From NCBI RefSeq assembly GCF_014705655.1, contig NZ_JACXIY010000038.1:1-64000 (forward strand): a stretch of 64,000 nt of DNA, given 5' to 3'. Position numbers and translations under genes: made by a program. How positions within the stretch are numbered: position 1 is the first letter of the stretch; each line of letters starts with the position of its first letter. The notes beneath the pieces were generated by a model. The model had not been told where the DNA came from. It worked only from the letters and a program-made list of their open reading frames with translations, and did not search any database. Shown here piece by piece: positions 9,409 through 19,800 of this stretch. The DNA is from Paenibacillus arenilitoris (GTDB taxonomy: Bacteria; Bacillota; Bacilli; Paenibacillales; Paenibacillaceae).

Positions 9409-9437
9409 AGAACCGTCAGGCTCGTCCCGACGGTTCT
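9409..9437 (+). terminator. Stem-loop after the metallophore transport operon
   Basis: A perfect 9-bp stem (AGAACCGTC / GACGGTTCT) encloses an 11-base loop. It sits between the rightward operon and the leftward GDPD gene. A loosely T-rich tail (TTCCTATTATTT) follows on the plus strand, so it is probably the operon terminator and may serve both directions. Confidence 0.55.
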
Positions 9438-9449
9438 CGTTCCTATTAT

Positions 9450-12400
9450 TTATTGTACCGTAATTATCACCGGCACCGTGTAGAGATCGTATTGCCTCGC
9501 GGCATCCAGGCTTGCCGTATACCTCAGCAATACATATACCTTGCCTTTTTTCAAGCCGGTTACTTTGTTTCCTTCTACTTTTACTTTCTCGTTTCCGTCT
9601 ATCACCACAATTTCAGGGGTCACTTTGCTCTCGGTACCGATATGGGTTTTCACAATAGCGGAAAGCTCCAAAGCTTTATTCGCCTTCAGCTTGTATTCCG
9701 GCATTTCCGGCTTTAACTCTGCGGGCCAATCGGAAGCCCACTGCGCATAATCGGTCGTGAGTCCGTGCGTACCCCTAGCATAATAGTTCATCGTTTCGTT
9801 CAAGTCTCTGAACGTCCATGGCCAGAGGGTTATCCCGCGGTGCTTGGCCGCTTCCATAAATTTCGGACCGACTCCGGGATAGCTTGTGTTGAACGTCGTG
9901 TTTAAGCTCTGAATCACCTTAAGCGTTTCGCGCAGCGACTTGTTCACGCTCGCTTCATTCGCGTATCCGCCGGTAAGGAAGCCCATGGACATCTCGGGCA
10001 TCTGCTCGCCCAGCCGCTTTAACTGCTGATCGCTGAAGGAAATGACGGCAACCTGGTCTTCGACATCCTTTTCCTTAATGAGCTTGACTAACGCGTCGAC
10101 CGTTTCCGGCTTGTAGCTCTTGATCTCAACGAAATGCAGCACGTCCTTATCCTTGAACTCGTCGAACACCTCCGCCAAGGTTGGAATTCCCGCGTCAGGA
10201 TACGTTTCCGGGAACTGCTTGTTCGCTTTGAAGGTCTTCAGCTGTTCCAGCGTGTAATCCTCCACATTGCCCGTTCCTGTCGTCGTACGGTTCAAGGTAG
10301 AGTCATGCATGATGACCAAATGTCCGTCCTTGCTGATGAAGATATCGTTCTCGATCATGTCGGCGCCTTTCTCATACGCCAGCTTAAAGCCTTCCATCGT
10401 ATTCTCTGGCGCAAGGGAAGGAATTCCCCGATGGCCGATAATGAGCGGCTTGCGGATCAGCGTTGTGCCATGGTTATAGACGCCGAGCGCGCTAACGGCT
10501 TTCTCCGGGGCGTCCGTCACGATCCCGTTCACGCCGGATGTGATGAGCCGGTGAAGCGCAAGCTGCTGCTCATCCTCTTTCTTCTCCTCTTCCATCGCCC
10601 ATACGGTAATAAGCCGCTCTTGCAGGTAAACAGTCTGCTCAGCCGTCGCCGCCTTCTGCGGCAGAAGGGCGATCTTGGCCAAGCCTCGATTCGTGGTGCG
10701 GCGAATCTCCATTAATTGTTCAGCCGTTAACCGGTCGATCTTCCCCTTCAAACCGAAATCAACGATGCCTCGCACGATCGGGTAAGCTTCTCTGGTCATC
10801 CGAACCAGGTCAGCCTTATCCGATATAACAAAAGCGTCTTCCAGACCGGCGGATTTGAGGTATTCCGCAAGCTGGGTCACCGTTACTTGATCCTCTACAT
10901 AAAAAGCGGGAATCATCCGGTTATTCATAGATTGAAGCACTTCATCCAGGCTGCCGATCGTTTTCCGGCCTTTGCCTTCCGTAACGAATAAATCTTTATT
11001 GAGGTGCAAAATCACCGTTGCAGGAAGTGAAGCCGCTTTGTCGTCCGTCAGTCTGTTCCATTGCTCCTTGGATTCAATATTCGCAATGACAGACGGCGCA
11101 AGCGAAATGCCGGTATGAGGCTCCGCTACATGGACGAATCTGTCGGCTGGCATTGGAGGGAGCTGCTCTTGCAGGAGCGTGACCCGGACGTTGTCCACCT
11201 TCGCCTTGCTGCCGTTCGCCTGAAGACCGATCGCTCCTTTGCTGTAGGCCGAAGCGGCGTCCGTATCCACAACGAGCTTGTCGTTAATCCATTGCTGCAC
11301 TCGGTTTCCATGGGCTTTCACCGTGTAATGGTACATTTTGTCCGGGGCGATGGATTCCGTGAAGGCGCCTTTGTCCGGGACATTCCAGGCGTTCGCCGGC
11401 GTTCTCTCGGCAAACTCCACGCCGTTCACCGCGGACGCATTCTGTCTTACCGCCATCTGGTAATAAGGATAATTGCCGTTCTGTACCCGGTACATGATGG
11501 AATGCCATCTGGCAGCATCGTTCGCGGCAAGATGAGTCATATCCGCTTCAATGGTATAGTTGCCGAACAAGCTTAGATAGCCTGGCAGCAGCACTCGGGA
11601 AGGATTATCCGGAGATGTACGGGCGTCCAGGATGAACGAGCCAGCCGTCACTGACGCGAGTGCGGGACTGGTGCCTTCAATCCGTTTCCAATCCATAGGC
11701 ATGGAGCCTTCCGCGAGCTGGTCGAAGTTTTCTTCGTACAGTACATATTCCGAATCTGCTGGAGCTTTGGCAACGACAAGAAGTTTTACCGTTGCAGAAC
11801 CTCCCTGCGCCGTCACCCAATGAACGCCTTTATCCAGCACGTTCAGCTTGCCGTTCTCCACGGTAACGGATAGGCTCTCCGAGGTCCATGTTAGCGCGTC
11901 TCCTCGTACCGTTCCGCTTGTCAGATCGTTAAATTCCGCTTGGAACGTGAGAGCGGCCGGATCGATTTCCTTGCCGGTGTCGGCCAGCACATATCCTTCC
12001 GCATGCTTCAAGGAGACGATTTGCGCTCCGGTCGTTGACGGCGTCACGGTGATCTGCCGCTGGACTTCGGCATTTCCGTAAATGGCTTTAATGACAGCTT
12101 GTCCGGCTTTTACGGGATAGAGCTTGTTATTTACAATTTTCGTAATGCTCTCGTCCGAAGAGTATAGCTTCACTTGATCGGCGGGAACGGATTCTACGAT
12201 CCCGTCTGAATAGTGAGCGGTAAAAGCAACCTCGGCCGGACCGGTCAACGCCTCAAGCGACTCCGGCACGGCAGCCTCCAGGCTGAGCGCGTGGATGCGG
12301 GTTACTTTCAGATTATCGAACCGGACCTTGCTCTGATCGGCCTGGAAGCCGACCTTGCCCCGCTCAAGAAGCTCTGCGGACAGCGTTTTGTCCGTCAGCA

Positions 12401-13622
12401 AGGTGTAGGAGGCTTCGTCCGAAGCCTTGATGTACAGCTTCACATTGCGGCCGAACACGCGGACTTTCCACGAATAAGTCTGGTTCAAGTCGAGCGGCTT
12501 GCCCCACGTTCCGCTTACGGGGACAGACCAGCTGTTGTCAGGCTTCCGGTAAGCTATTTCATACGCTCCGTTCTGTCTGACGGCCATCTGATTATAGGGC
12601 TGCTTGCCGCTCGACGCTCCGCGGAACATGAGGGAGGCCCATCTGCCGGAGTTCAGGACGCCTTCGAACGTAACGTCGGCTTCGACCGTGTAGTTATCCC
12701 ATTGGACGGGAGCCGATATTCGGGCTTGCCGGCCTGCCGCGTTGCCGTCGAACAATAAGCTGCCGCTGCCGTCTTCGGCTTTGGACACCGTGATAGGGGA
12801 GCTTCCCGCGTTCACGTCGGAAATCCAGTTTGCCGGTGTTTCCCCGCTCTGGTAACCGTCGAAATTGTCCTCGAGCAGCACATCGGATATTTGTCCGGAG
12901 ACCGGTCCGCTGTCTTCAAGGATCAGGGAACCATAACCGGTTGTATCGTTCCAGAACGAAGTGGTATTGTATGCGCTCCACATCTGGGTTGGTCCCGGCG
13001 CGGCAGCGTCGTCCCTGTCCGTGACGCCGATTTCGAAGCCAAGCTCCTTGGCAGTGACAGGATCGAAATTCAGCATGTCCCAAGGAACGGCGATTTCGCC
13101 CGTCCAACCCGCGTCCGTCTTCTGAATAGCTCTTAATATTTTCTTCTCATCCTTATTGGCATGGTTCGGTGCAGCTCCAAAGTTGAAGGACGGCGTCGTC
13201 GTATCCGGCTGAAACCCGATGCCGATCTGCATATCGCTGTCGACGAACGGAGCGGACCTATGACGGCTTGGATCGAAGAAGATACCGATGTTGTCCTGCT
13301 CGAACCAATATCCCGTTCCATTATGAACGAGCTTATCATCCGCCGCGTTCACGGCAATGTATAAGTAAGTGTTATCCCAAAGTAAGCCGAATTTGGCTTC
13401 GTCCGGGTTACCTTCGCCTATTTTGACTGTCATAGGCTCTTGCACGGTCCATATGGACTCGTCTGTCGTGCCGTCAATAACCGGAGGTGTTGATGTTTTT
13501 TGCACGGTCATCGATTTAGCGGTTGATTCCTCCGCATTTACCGTTGTTCCCTGAACGTTGAACATTCCGCACAGCATGGCGAATGCCAGCATCCAGCCTG
13601 TCACTTTCCTTGTTGTTCTCAT
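9450..13622 (-). CDS. Large secreted multidomain glycerophosphodiester phosphodiesterase
   Basis: A 1390-residue exported protein; the start at 13622 has AGAGGGAG upstream and a clear signal peptide (ends ...TVNA). Domains in rough order: CBM9/DOMON-like sugar-binding module (45-235), a LamG/DUF1080-like beta-sandwich (255-440), bacterial Ig-like regions (450-620), a second beta-sandwich (640-815), a degenerate TIM-barrel-like segment (830-1050), a GDPD catalytic domain (1055-1310) and an Ig-like tail. Catalytic signatures of GDPD are intact: HRG, PENT, ENDIFISKDG, and MHDSTLNR. GDPDs cleave glycerophosphodiesters, so likely substrates are teichoic-acid or phospholipid headgroups. The many binding modules suggest action on a polymer at the cell surface or outside. 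Confidence 0.85.
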   Translation of the reverse strand: MRTTRKVTGWMLAFAMLCGMFNVQGTTVNAEESTAKSMTVQKTSTPPVIDGTTDESIWTVQEPMTVKIGEGNPDEAKFGLLWDNTYLYIAVNAADDKLVHNGTGYWFEQDNIGIFFDPSRHRSAPFVDSDMQIGIGFQPDTTTPSFNFGAAPNHANKDEKKILRAIQKTDAGWTGEIAVPWDMLNFDPVTAKELGFEIGVTDRDDAAAPGPTQMWSAYNTTSFWNDTTGYGSLILEDSGPVSGQISDVLLEDNFDGYQSGETPANWISDVNAGSSPITVSKAEDGSGSLLFDGNAAGRQARISAPVQWDNYTVEADVTFEGVLNSGRWASLMFRGASSGKQPYNQMAVRQNGAYEIAYRKPDNSWSVPVSGTWGKPLDLNQTYSWKVRVFGRNVKLYIKASDEASYTLLTDKTLSAELLERGKVGFQADQSKVRFDNLKVTRIHALSLEAAVPESLEALTGPAEVAFTAHYSDGIVESVPADQVKLYSSDESITKIVNNKLYPVKAGQAVIKAIYGNAEVQRQITVTPSTTGAQIVSLKHAEGYVLADTGKEIDPAALTFQAEFNDLTSGTVRGDALTWTSESLSVTVENGKLNVLDKGVHWVTAQGGSATVKLLVVAKAPADSEYVLYEENFDQLAEGSMPMDWKRIEGTSPALASVTAGSFILDARTSPDNPSRVLLPGYLSLFGNYTIEADMTHLAANDAARWHSIMYRVQNGNYPYYQMAVRQNASAVNGVEFAERTPANAWNVPDKGAFTESIAPDKMYHYTVKAHGNRVQQWINDKLVVDTDAASAYSKGAIGLQANGSKAKVDNVRVTLLQEQLPPMPADRFVHVAEPHTGISLAPSVIANIESKEQWNRLTDDKAASLPATVILHLNKDLFVTEGKGRKTIGSLDEVLQSMNNRMIPAFYVEDQVTVTQLAEYLKSAGLEDAFVISDKADLVRMTREAYPIVRGIVDFGLKGKIDRLTAEQLMEIRRTTNRGLAKIALLPQKAATAEQTVYLQERLITVWAMEEEKKEDEQQLALHRLITSGVNGIVTDAPEKAVSALGVYNHGTTLIRKPLIIGHRGIPSLAPENTMEGFKLAYEKGADMIENDIFISKDGHLVIMHDSTLNRTTTGTGNVEDYTLEQLKTFKANKQFPETYPDAGIPTLAEVFDEFKDKDVLHFVEIKSYKPETVDALVKLIKEKDVEDQVAVISFSDQQLKRLGEQMPEMSMGFLTGGYANEASVNKSLRETLKVIQSLNTTFNTSYPGVGPKFMEAAKHRGITLWPWTFRDLNETMNYYARGTHGLTTDYAQWASDWPAELKPEMPEYKLKANKALELSAIVKTHIGTESKVTPEIVVIDGNEKVKVEGNKVTGLKKGKVYVLLRYTASLDAARQYDLYTVPVIITVQ

Positions 13623-13829
13623 TCTCGATTCTCCCTCTTGGCACAATATATAAAAGCTCGACTTGGCCATGATAACAATCGATATGATGAACAATGTCAA
13701 ATCCACGTATAGAAATGGTGAAAAGAGGGTATTAGATCCTGATTTTCGCAAAAAGGGGAGAAAGGACCTGGTTGAACGGAGAAGAGAGCGTGCTACTAAA
13801 GTAGCTAATCGGTGAAATGGGAGCCCTGA

Positions 13830-14710
13830 TCGCCTTATTCTTCCGATCGCTCGCCGGTTACGGTCATTGGCCTTGGTCATATGGGCCGAATGCTGGCAGC
13901 TGCATTTTTACGAAACGGCCATCCGACTACGGTATGGAACCGTACCTCCGGCAAAGCCGACGAGCTTGTCAGCCAAGGAGCGACGGTTGCCGATACGGCT
14001 GCCGATGCGGTTGAGGCAAGTCCGCTCGTAATCGTTTGTGTACTCGACTACAATGCCGTATACGCTATTCTTGAGAATTCGGCTGCTTCGCTGAAGGGGC
14101 GGACTTTGGTGAATCTGACCAGCGGTTCTCCCGATGGAGCGAGGCAAATGGCTGCACGGGCTGCAGATGGCGGATTCCACTATCTCGACGGTGCGATGAT
14201 AGTGCCAGCCATCGGTCAGCCGGAAGCGTCTATTTTGTACAGCGGATCTGAGCACGCCTATCTTACACACCAGCGAACGCTAACGAGTCTGGGAGGCACG
14301 GCTTCCTATCTGGGTACCGATCCAGGCCGTGCAGCCGCATACGACGTAGCTTTGCTCGATATTTTCTGGACAGCGATGACCGGCTACATCCACGCCCTCG
14401 CCCTAGCCAGTGCGGAGAACATCACGGCGACGCGCCTCGTGCCGTATGCTCGGAGCATCATCGGCATGATGCCCGATATAATGGCCGAATTTGCGAATCA
14501 GGTCGACAACAGCCATTACCCGGGAATGAATCCAATCTCATCTCCACCGGGGCTGTAATGGATAACATTATCCATGCCTCCAAAGCCCGCGGCATCGACG
14601 TTGGCGTAATGGACGCCGCAAAATCTATCGTCCGTCAGGCGATCGACAGGGGCTACGGCAAGCAAGACTTCTCGCGTTTGGCAGAGCTGATCCGGAACCC
14701 GTCCGCGTGA
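13830..14710 (+). pseudogene. Frameshifted NAD(P)-binding imine-reductase-like gene
   Basis: The reading frame encodes a 6-phosphogluconate-dehydrogenase-type Rossmann protein of the imine-reductase group: VTVIGLGHMGR at the start, then NGHPTTVWNRT, GASILYSG and a C-terminal helical domain. There is no usable start codon upstream of the Rossmann motif (an in-frame TGA lies at 13827), although ATG 13881 could give a shortened product. Near 14525 the frame shifts: the sequence continues one frame over as ESNLISTGAVMDNIIHASKARG... to a stop at 14708. At least two lesions therefore make the full-length enzyme unlikely. In related genomes such a gene commonly sits beside a MerR regulator, as here. 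Confidence 0.75.
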
Positions 14711-14753
14711 CTGAGCGTCAGTCGGCACATTCCACTTGAGAGGAGCCGTTTCT

Positions 14754-15029
14754 ATGAAAATAAGCCAATTGTCTAAAACAACAGGCGTCAGTATCCGATC
14801 GATCCGGCATTATGAAGCAACCCGTCTGCTCACTGCTTCCCGCCTTAAAAACGGTCACCGAGCGTTCGATGAGGCTGCCATTGAGCGGATCAAAACGATC
14901 AAAGCTTACTTGAACTTAGGTTTGACGACGAAACAAATAGAAGAAACGTTGAAGTGCACGGACGGTTATTTTGGAGAGCTCCCCCACACTTCCCTCAACA
15001 CCAATCGAAATACATCATCTAGCCGCTGA
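14754..15029 (+). pseudogene. MerR-family regulator, 3' truncated
   Basis: Residues 1-74 form a normal MerR DNA-binding domain (MKISQLSKTTGVSIRSIRHYE, then GLTTKQIEETLKC). After about residue 74 (near 14975) the sequence leaves the family and reads antisense through the end of the neighbouring nucleotidyltransferase gene, ending at 15029. The dimerisation helix and effector region are lost, so it is probably inactive. Start ATG 14754 has GAGAGGAG upstream. It probably once controlled the broken oxidoreductase gene just before it. Confidence 0.75.
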
Positions 15030-15760
15030 TCCTGTCCGCCATCCGCCGCTTGCATGCCCGAAGCCGTCCGGTCGTAATAGGCGATCCTCTCTTCCAGAAA
15101 AACGTTGATCGGGTTAATCCGCGGCTCGTAATCCATCTCGTCTCCTGCCCGTTTACGGGCTAGCAGATCTTGAATAACCGCCTTAAGCTCACTTCCCTCG
15201 GGCACTAGCGCATCGAGCAGCCGGTCGAATTCCATCGGAGGCATGGCGTTGTGCTTCTCGATCCATTCGCAGGCCAGTATCGGGCGGAGAACGTAGAAGT
15301 ATTTTTTGATCTTCACCTGTTCGCCTTGCAGGTACTCCCGGTAATTCCCTTTCGCCATGTGCAGATAGTGGAAGATACACGACCTTGGGGAAAACGTAGA
15401 TGGAGCAATGCGGCGAATCTGGTCCGCTGCCTCGCTGATCTCGCCGTAGACAATCGGGGACTGAAGCCACTCGAGCAGCGGCGGATTGGACTTGCGGAAC
15501 AAATTCAACGCTTTCTTCAAATCCCAGCCGTTAATGTCCAGCATGTCGCTGATCGGCCGTTCGATCACGTCCCGCTTCTCGAAGATCGATAAGTACCACT
15601 CGACCGGTCTGACATAAATAAATCTTACGTCGTAGTCGCTATCCTTGGACGGGAAGCCCCATGCGCGGCTGCCCGACTCGCACGCGTACAATATCCGCAC
15701 GTTTTCTTCCCGTTCGATTTTTCGCAATTCCTCTAGTATTTGCTGTCTTACGTCCGACAT
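14966..15760 (-). CDS. Predicted nucleotidyltransferase (RlaP/YcgL-like family)
   Basis: A 264-residue protein of the DNA-polymerase-beta-like nucleotidyltransferase superfamily. The catalytic signature GSRAWGFPSKDSDYDVRF (about residues 34-51) contains the GS and DxD motifs. The remainder matches the RlaP family plan with a helical C-terminus (YFYVLRPILACEWI). The start is placed at 15760, preceded by AGAGGGGGAG, not the upstream ATG at 15784. Its last codons overlap the truncated MerR gene on the other strand, so the insertion or deletion that broke MerR ended here. The physiological substrate is unknown; RNA repair has been proposed for the family. Confidence 0.75.
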   Translation of the reverse strand: MSDVRQQILEELRKIEREENVRILYACESGSRAWGFPSKDSDYDVRFIYVRPVEWYLSIFEKRDVIERPISDMLDINGWDLKKALNLFRKSNPPLLEWLQSPIVYGEISEAADQIRRIAPSTFSPRSCIFHYLHMAKGNYREYLQGEQVKIKKYFYVLRPILACEWIEKHNAMPPMEFDRLLDALVPEGSELKAVIQDLLARKRAGDEMDYEPRINPINVFLEERIAYYDRTASGMQAADGGQDQRLDDVFRLVLREVWGSSPK

Positions 15761-15929
15761 GCCGGTCTCCCCCTCTTTTGTCATATGAAATACTGCGCCG
15801 AATCCATAATTTACGCGAACCGTTGTAGACCCTTCATCATTGTCGCCGAGTTACCAGCTAACGAACAGGGTGAAAGTATGACGAACGAGGATAATCCGGT
15901 CCGTATGGTTTATCGTGCTCAACCTCGAC

Positions 15930-16087
15930 CTATTCATTGTTCTCAAATAAACGCTTTATAGACGCAATAAGAGTTTGATCGGGTTCATAGTACTTCTTAT
16001 TAACAAAATTAGGCGCGAAGGACAGCTTCTTTTTCTCTCCTTCAAACAATGAAACCGAAAACAAAAAACCATCTTTCTTGCTCTGAT
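15930..16087 (-). pseudogene. Orphan C-terminus of an unidentified gene, cut at a Tn7-like end
   Basis: On the minus strand a clean frame encodes about 52 residues (…DGFLFSVSLFEGEKKKLSF…SIKRLFENNE) ending in TAG at 15930-15932. The frame runs upstream exactly to the TGT terminus of the Tn7-like end at 16088. Composition and hydrophobic pattern look like a real protein C-terminus, but I do not recognise it. No continuation is found beyond the far end of the element at 20535, so the flanks have been rearranged since insertion. No start codon or ribosome site is present. Confidence 0.45.
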
Positions 16088-16177
16088 TGTCCAAAGAAAA
16101 TAAAGTACTAGACTGAATAATAAAGTATTAGACAAGGAAAATATAGTTGTAGACTGGGAAAATAAAGTATTAGACTA
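16088..16177 (+). repeat. Tn7-R-like end: four phased TnsB-type sites
   Basis: Direct repeats at 16099-16113, 16119-16133, 16140-16154 and 16161-16175 read AATAAAGTACTAGAC, AATAAAGTATTAGAC, AATATAGTTGTAGAC and AATAAAGTATTAGAC. Spacing is 20, 21 and 21 bp, about two helical turns. The first repeat starts 11 bases inside the tip TGT, exactly as in the Tn7 right end. The third repeat even shares the ATAGTTGTA variation seen in Tn7. The repeats extend 88 bp, matching the roughly 90 bp needed by Tn7-R. Confidence 0.78.
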
Positions 16178-16182
16178 GCGAT

Positions 16183-16210
16183 AGCGTTAAACTAACTGGC
16201 AGTTTACGCT
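16183..16210. repeat. Short palindromic repeat inside the right-type end
   Basis: The arms AGCGTTAAACT and AGTTTACGCT pair with one bulged base around the loop AACTGGC. It lies immediately inside the fourth TnsB-like site. A related palindrome lies just inside the sites of the other end (20346-20373), and a third copy occurs far away at 62403-62430. Confidence 0.5.
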
Positions 16211-16276
16211 AATGATTGAGGCGAAAATTTATTAAACATCGAATATGCCAATTAAGCAGAACGTATTGAATATATT

Positions 16277-16757
16277 CTATAGACTTCTCTCCAATAAGGC
16301 TCCAACTTGTTTAGCCATGGTTTGCGGCGGATACGGCATTCCATTTCTAATCCACCATTCAATTTACCCCTACATAAGCGGTGCCAGCATATTGCAACAT
16401 AACATCTTCACTTAAGTCCACATTTCGCCCACTTTCTCTATCAATCTCGCCCTTGAATCCTTCCATAATGTAATTAAGAAGCCGAGTCCTAAAACCGGGG
16501 GCTCCTTTACTGGCTAACATGGTTGAAAAGAATAAATAATTTTTCTCAAAATACTCAAAAAAAGGGGCAAGCCCATTGCTCCAATCAAGCTTACATGCCC
16601 ATTCATCCATCTCACCTAATTCATCCATGTGCGATTCGATTAGTTTATCCAACAAATCGTATTTATCCTGATAATGAAGATAAATGGTTCCGCGGTTTAG
16701 GTTTGCCTGATCTGCAATATCCTGAATAGTGATCTCATCGAAACTTTTCTTACTCAT
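16277..16757 (-). pseudogene. TetR/AcrR-family regulator with a 3' frameshift
   Basis: The DNA-binding helix region is clear (FDEITIQDIADQ, then NLNRGTIYLHYQDKYDLL), followed by a TetR ligand domain. The open frame stops at 16359 after YAGTAYVGVN. Moving one frame restores the expected family C-terminus, IEWWIRNGMPYPPQTMAKQV..., to a stop at 16277, so one base has been lost or gained. The N-terminus is also uncertain: the only ATG close to the HTH (16757) cuts off the usual first helix, although the frame remains open upstream with no good ribosome site. It is divergent from the SLH protein gene and may once have controlled it. Confidence 0.75.
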
Positions 16758-16871
16758 TAATTCAATAACAATCCCAAAAAGAAGTATATTCACCTTCGGT
16801 CGTATCCCGTATAATAGAATGGTTATCGAACAAGAAGTTTTGGAGACGCGTTTCAAGAACGGAGGAGAATG

Positions 16872-19800
16872 ATGAGCAGAGCCAATATGCAAACATGGAA
16901 AGGACGAGCAGTCAAGCTGCTTCTAATCGTACTTGTGGTCATGTCGGTGAACGGCATGGTTCCCCTGCTGCCGGCAGACTGGGGGAGCCGCGCTTACGCG
17001 GCGGCGGAGAACTATACGATCGACACGATCGCCGGAACAGGTGCACCGGGCTTCTCCGGAGACGGAGGGCCGGCAGCTTCGGCCCATATCAACATCGTGT
17101 ACCACATTGCCGTAGACGCAGCCGGAAATCTGTATTTTGCGGATTCGTCGAATCATGTGATTCGGAAAGTGGATACGTCCGGCATCATCACGACGGTAGC
17201 CGGAAGGCCCGGGGTCGAGGCGAACTGGAGCATCCCTTCGGGGGACGGCGGACCGGCGACTTCGGCTACATTGCGATTCCCTGGGGGCGTGACCTTCGAT
17301 AGCGCAGGGAATATGTACATAACGGAACTCGGCTACGAGCGCGTACGCAAGGTGGATACGAACGGCATCATCAGTACGGTGGCCGGCTCGAGCACGGGCG
17401 CTCAGGGCTATGCCGGCGACGGCGGACCGGCGACTTCGGCCCTGCTGAACAATCCGGTGGATGTTGCCGTGGACAGCGCCGGCAATTTATATATCGCGGA
17501 AATTTTTAATCATACCATTCGGAAAGTGGATCAAACGACAGGCATCATCACCACGGTAGTCGGGACGGGAGCTTCAGGTTTCTCGGGGGACGGCGGACCG
17601 GCGACTTCGGCGCAGTTGAATACTCCGTATTCCGTTGACTTTGACGACAGCGGGAATCTGTACATCGCGGACCTCAATAACAATCGGGTGCGGAAAGTAG
17701 AAACGTCAGGGAACATCAGTACGGTGGCCGGCACGGGAGTTGCCGGCTATTCCGGCGACGGCGGTCCGGCGACGGCGGCCAATATGTGGAACCCGATCGG
17801 ACTCGCCGTAGACGACGACGGAACGCTATACGTCGCGGAGAACAGCAATCACATCGTTCGGAAAATAAGTCCGACCGGCATCATCACGACCGTTGCCGGG
17901 ACCGGCACTTTCGGCGATTCCGGTGACGGCGGGCCGGCAAAGGCGGCGCAATTACGCGTCCCTCTCGGGATCGATCTCGATCATAACGGGAACCTGTTTG
18001 TGGCGGACCGCGGCAACCACAAGATCAAAAAGCTTGAAGCGGTTACCCACACGGTCACGTTCGGAAAGAACGGCGGGGATACGGAGGCGACTCCCTCGAC
18101 CTTGATCGTGACGGACGGCGACACAGTGGCAGCTCTCCCCGCGCCGCCGACCCGTCCCGGCTATGCGTTCGCGGGCTGGAATACGCTGCCGAACGGGGGT
18201 GGAACCGTCTTCGACGCGACGACCGTCGTGAGCGGAAATGTGACCGTCTACGCCCAGTGGAGTCTGAACCCTCCCAATGCTCCCGCCAATTTCAGGGCTT
18301 CTCCCGGAAACGGCCAAGCGTCTTTGACCTGGGACAGTGTCACTTCAGCCGTCTATTACAGCCTTTATATCGGCACTGCATCCGGTGCGTACGACCCCTT
18401 GCCGTTGACCACGGTGACGGGAGTGACCTATACGGCGACGGGTCTTGTCAACGATACGACTTATTATTTCGCGGTGAAGGCGCATAACGCCGCAGGAGCC
18501 AGCGGATTTTCGAACGAAGCGCGCGCGACGCCGCGCGCACCGCAAGCGCCTTCGACGCCGGACTCCGGTTCCGAATCCGGACGGCCTACGGTTCAAGTCG
18601 TAGACGGCAACAGCGGTTCCATTGTATCGACCGCATACATCTTGCGTTCATCCGATGCCGACGGACGCCGGCAAGCAGAAGTCGAACTGACAAGAGATCA
18701 GGCGGCCCATGCAGTCGAAAGGCTGAAGACGCTCGAGTCCGATTATGCGAAAATGCTGATTACGGATGTCCAGGAAAGGGACGCAAAGTTAATTGCGAAG
18801 TTCCCGAAGGCTTCGGCCGATCTGCTGTCCGAAAGCAAGATCCGGATGGAGATTTCAGCGACGCGGGCGCGTGTCGTCATTCCGGATACAACGTTCGAAG
18901 GGGTCACGGACGGGCTTCGTTTCCGCATCGAACCGGCCTGGGATGAGGACCTCGCATCGATCGAAAGGCTGGCAACGACGGATCCGCTCGTACTCGAAGC
19001 CGCGAGAGGCGGCACGGTCGAAACCGTCGGCCGTCCGATGACGATCGGATCGAACGCGACCAGCGATAGATACGAGGCGATTCTGCCGCTGACCGGTGCG
19101 ACGCTTAACGACGAACAGCTGAAGAGAGTCGCGGTCTTCGCGTTGTATGACGACGGTACGAAGGAGCTGGCGAGAGGAAGCATCGTCCCATATGACGGCG
19201 AAGATCGGCTTGGGATCCGCTTTCCCGTCTCCGCCGGCAAAACGGGCACGTTTACCGTCATCCGTTGGATGAATCCGGTGCATCAAGCGTTTCTGTTCGG
19301 TTATGCCGACGGGACGTTCGCTCCAGACCGGAACGTAACCCGCGCGGAAGTCGCCGCGATGCTGGTCAGGGTTTTCGACCGGGATGAGGATGCGGCGCCT
19401 GGAGAGTTCCCGGACGTGGGGGATGGACATTGGGCCAAGGAGTACATCGACCGCGCCTCCGGCATGAGCCTCATGATCGGATATCCCGACGGCATCTTCA
19501 AGCCGGACGCGACGATCACACGGGCGGAGATGGCGAGCGCGATCGCCCCATTGCTGCCCGAAGTAACGGGCGCAAGCGCGGGATTTACCGATACCGAAGG
19601 AAGTTGGGCGAAAGCCGTCATCGAGAAAGCGAATGCGGCAGGTATCGTATACGGGTATGAGGACGGCACGTTCCGCCCGAATTCGTCGCTGACCCGCGCC
19701 GAGGCGGTCACGATGCTCGACAGGCTGCTGGGCCGCGGACCGCTGATCGGAGCGCCGCAGCAATGGCCGGATGTCACGCAAGCCCACTGGGCATACGGTT

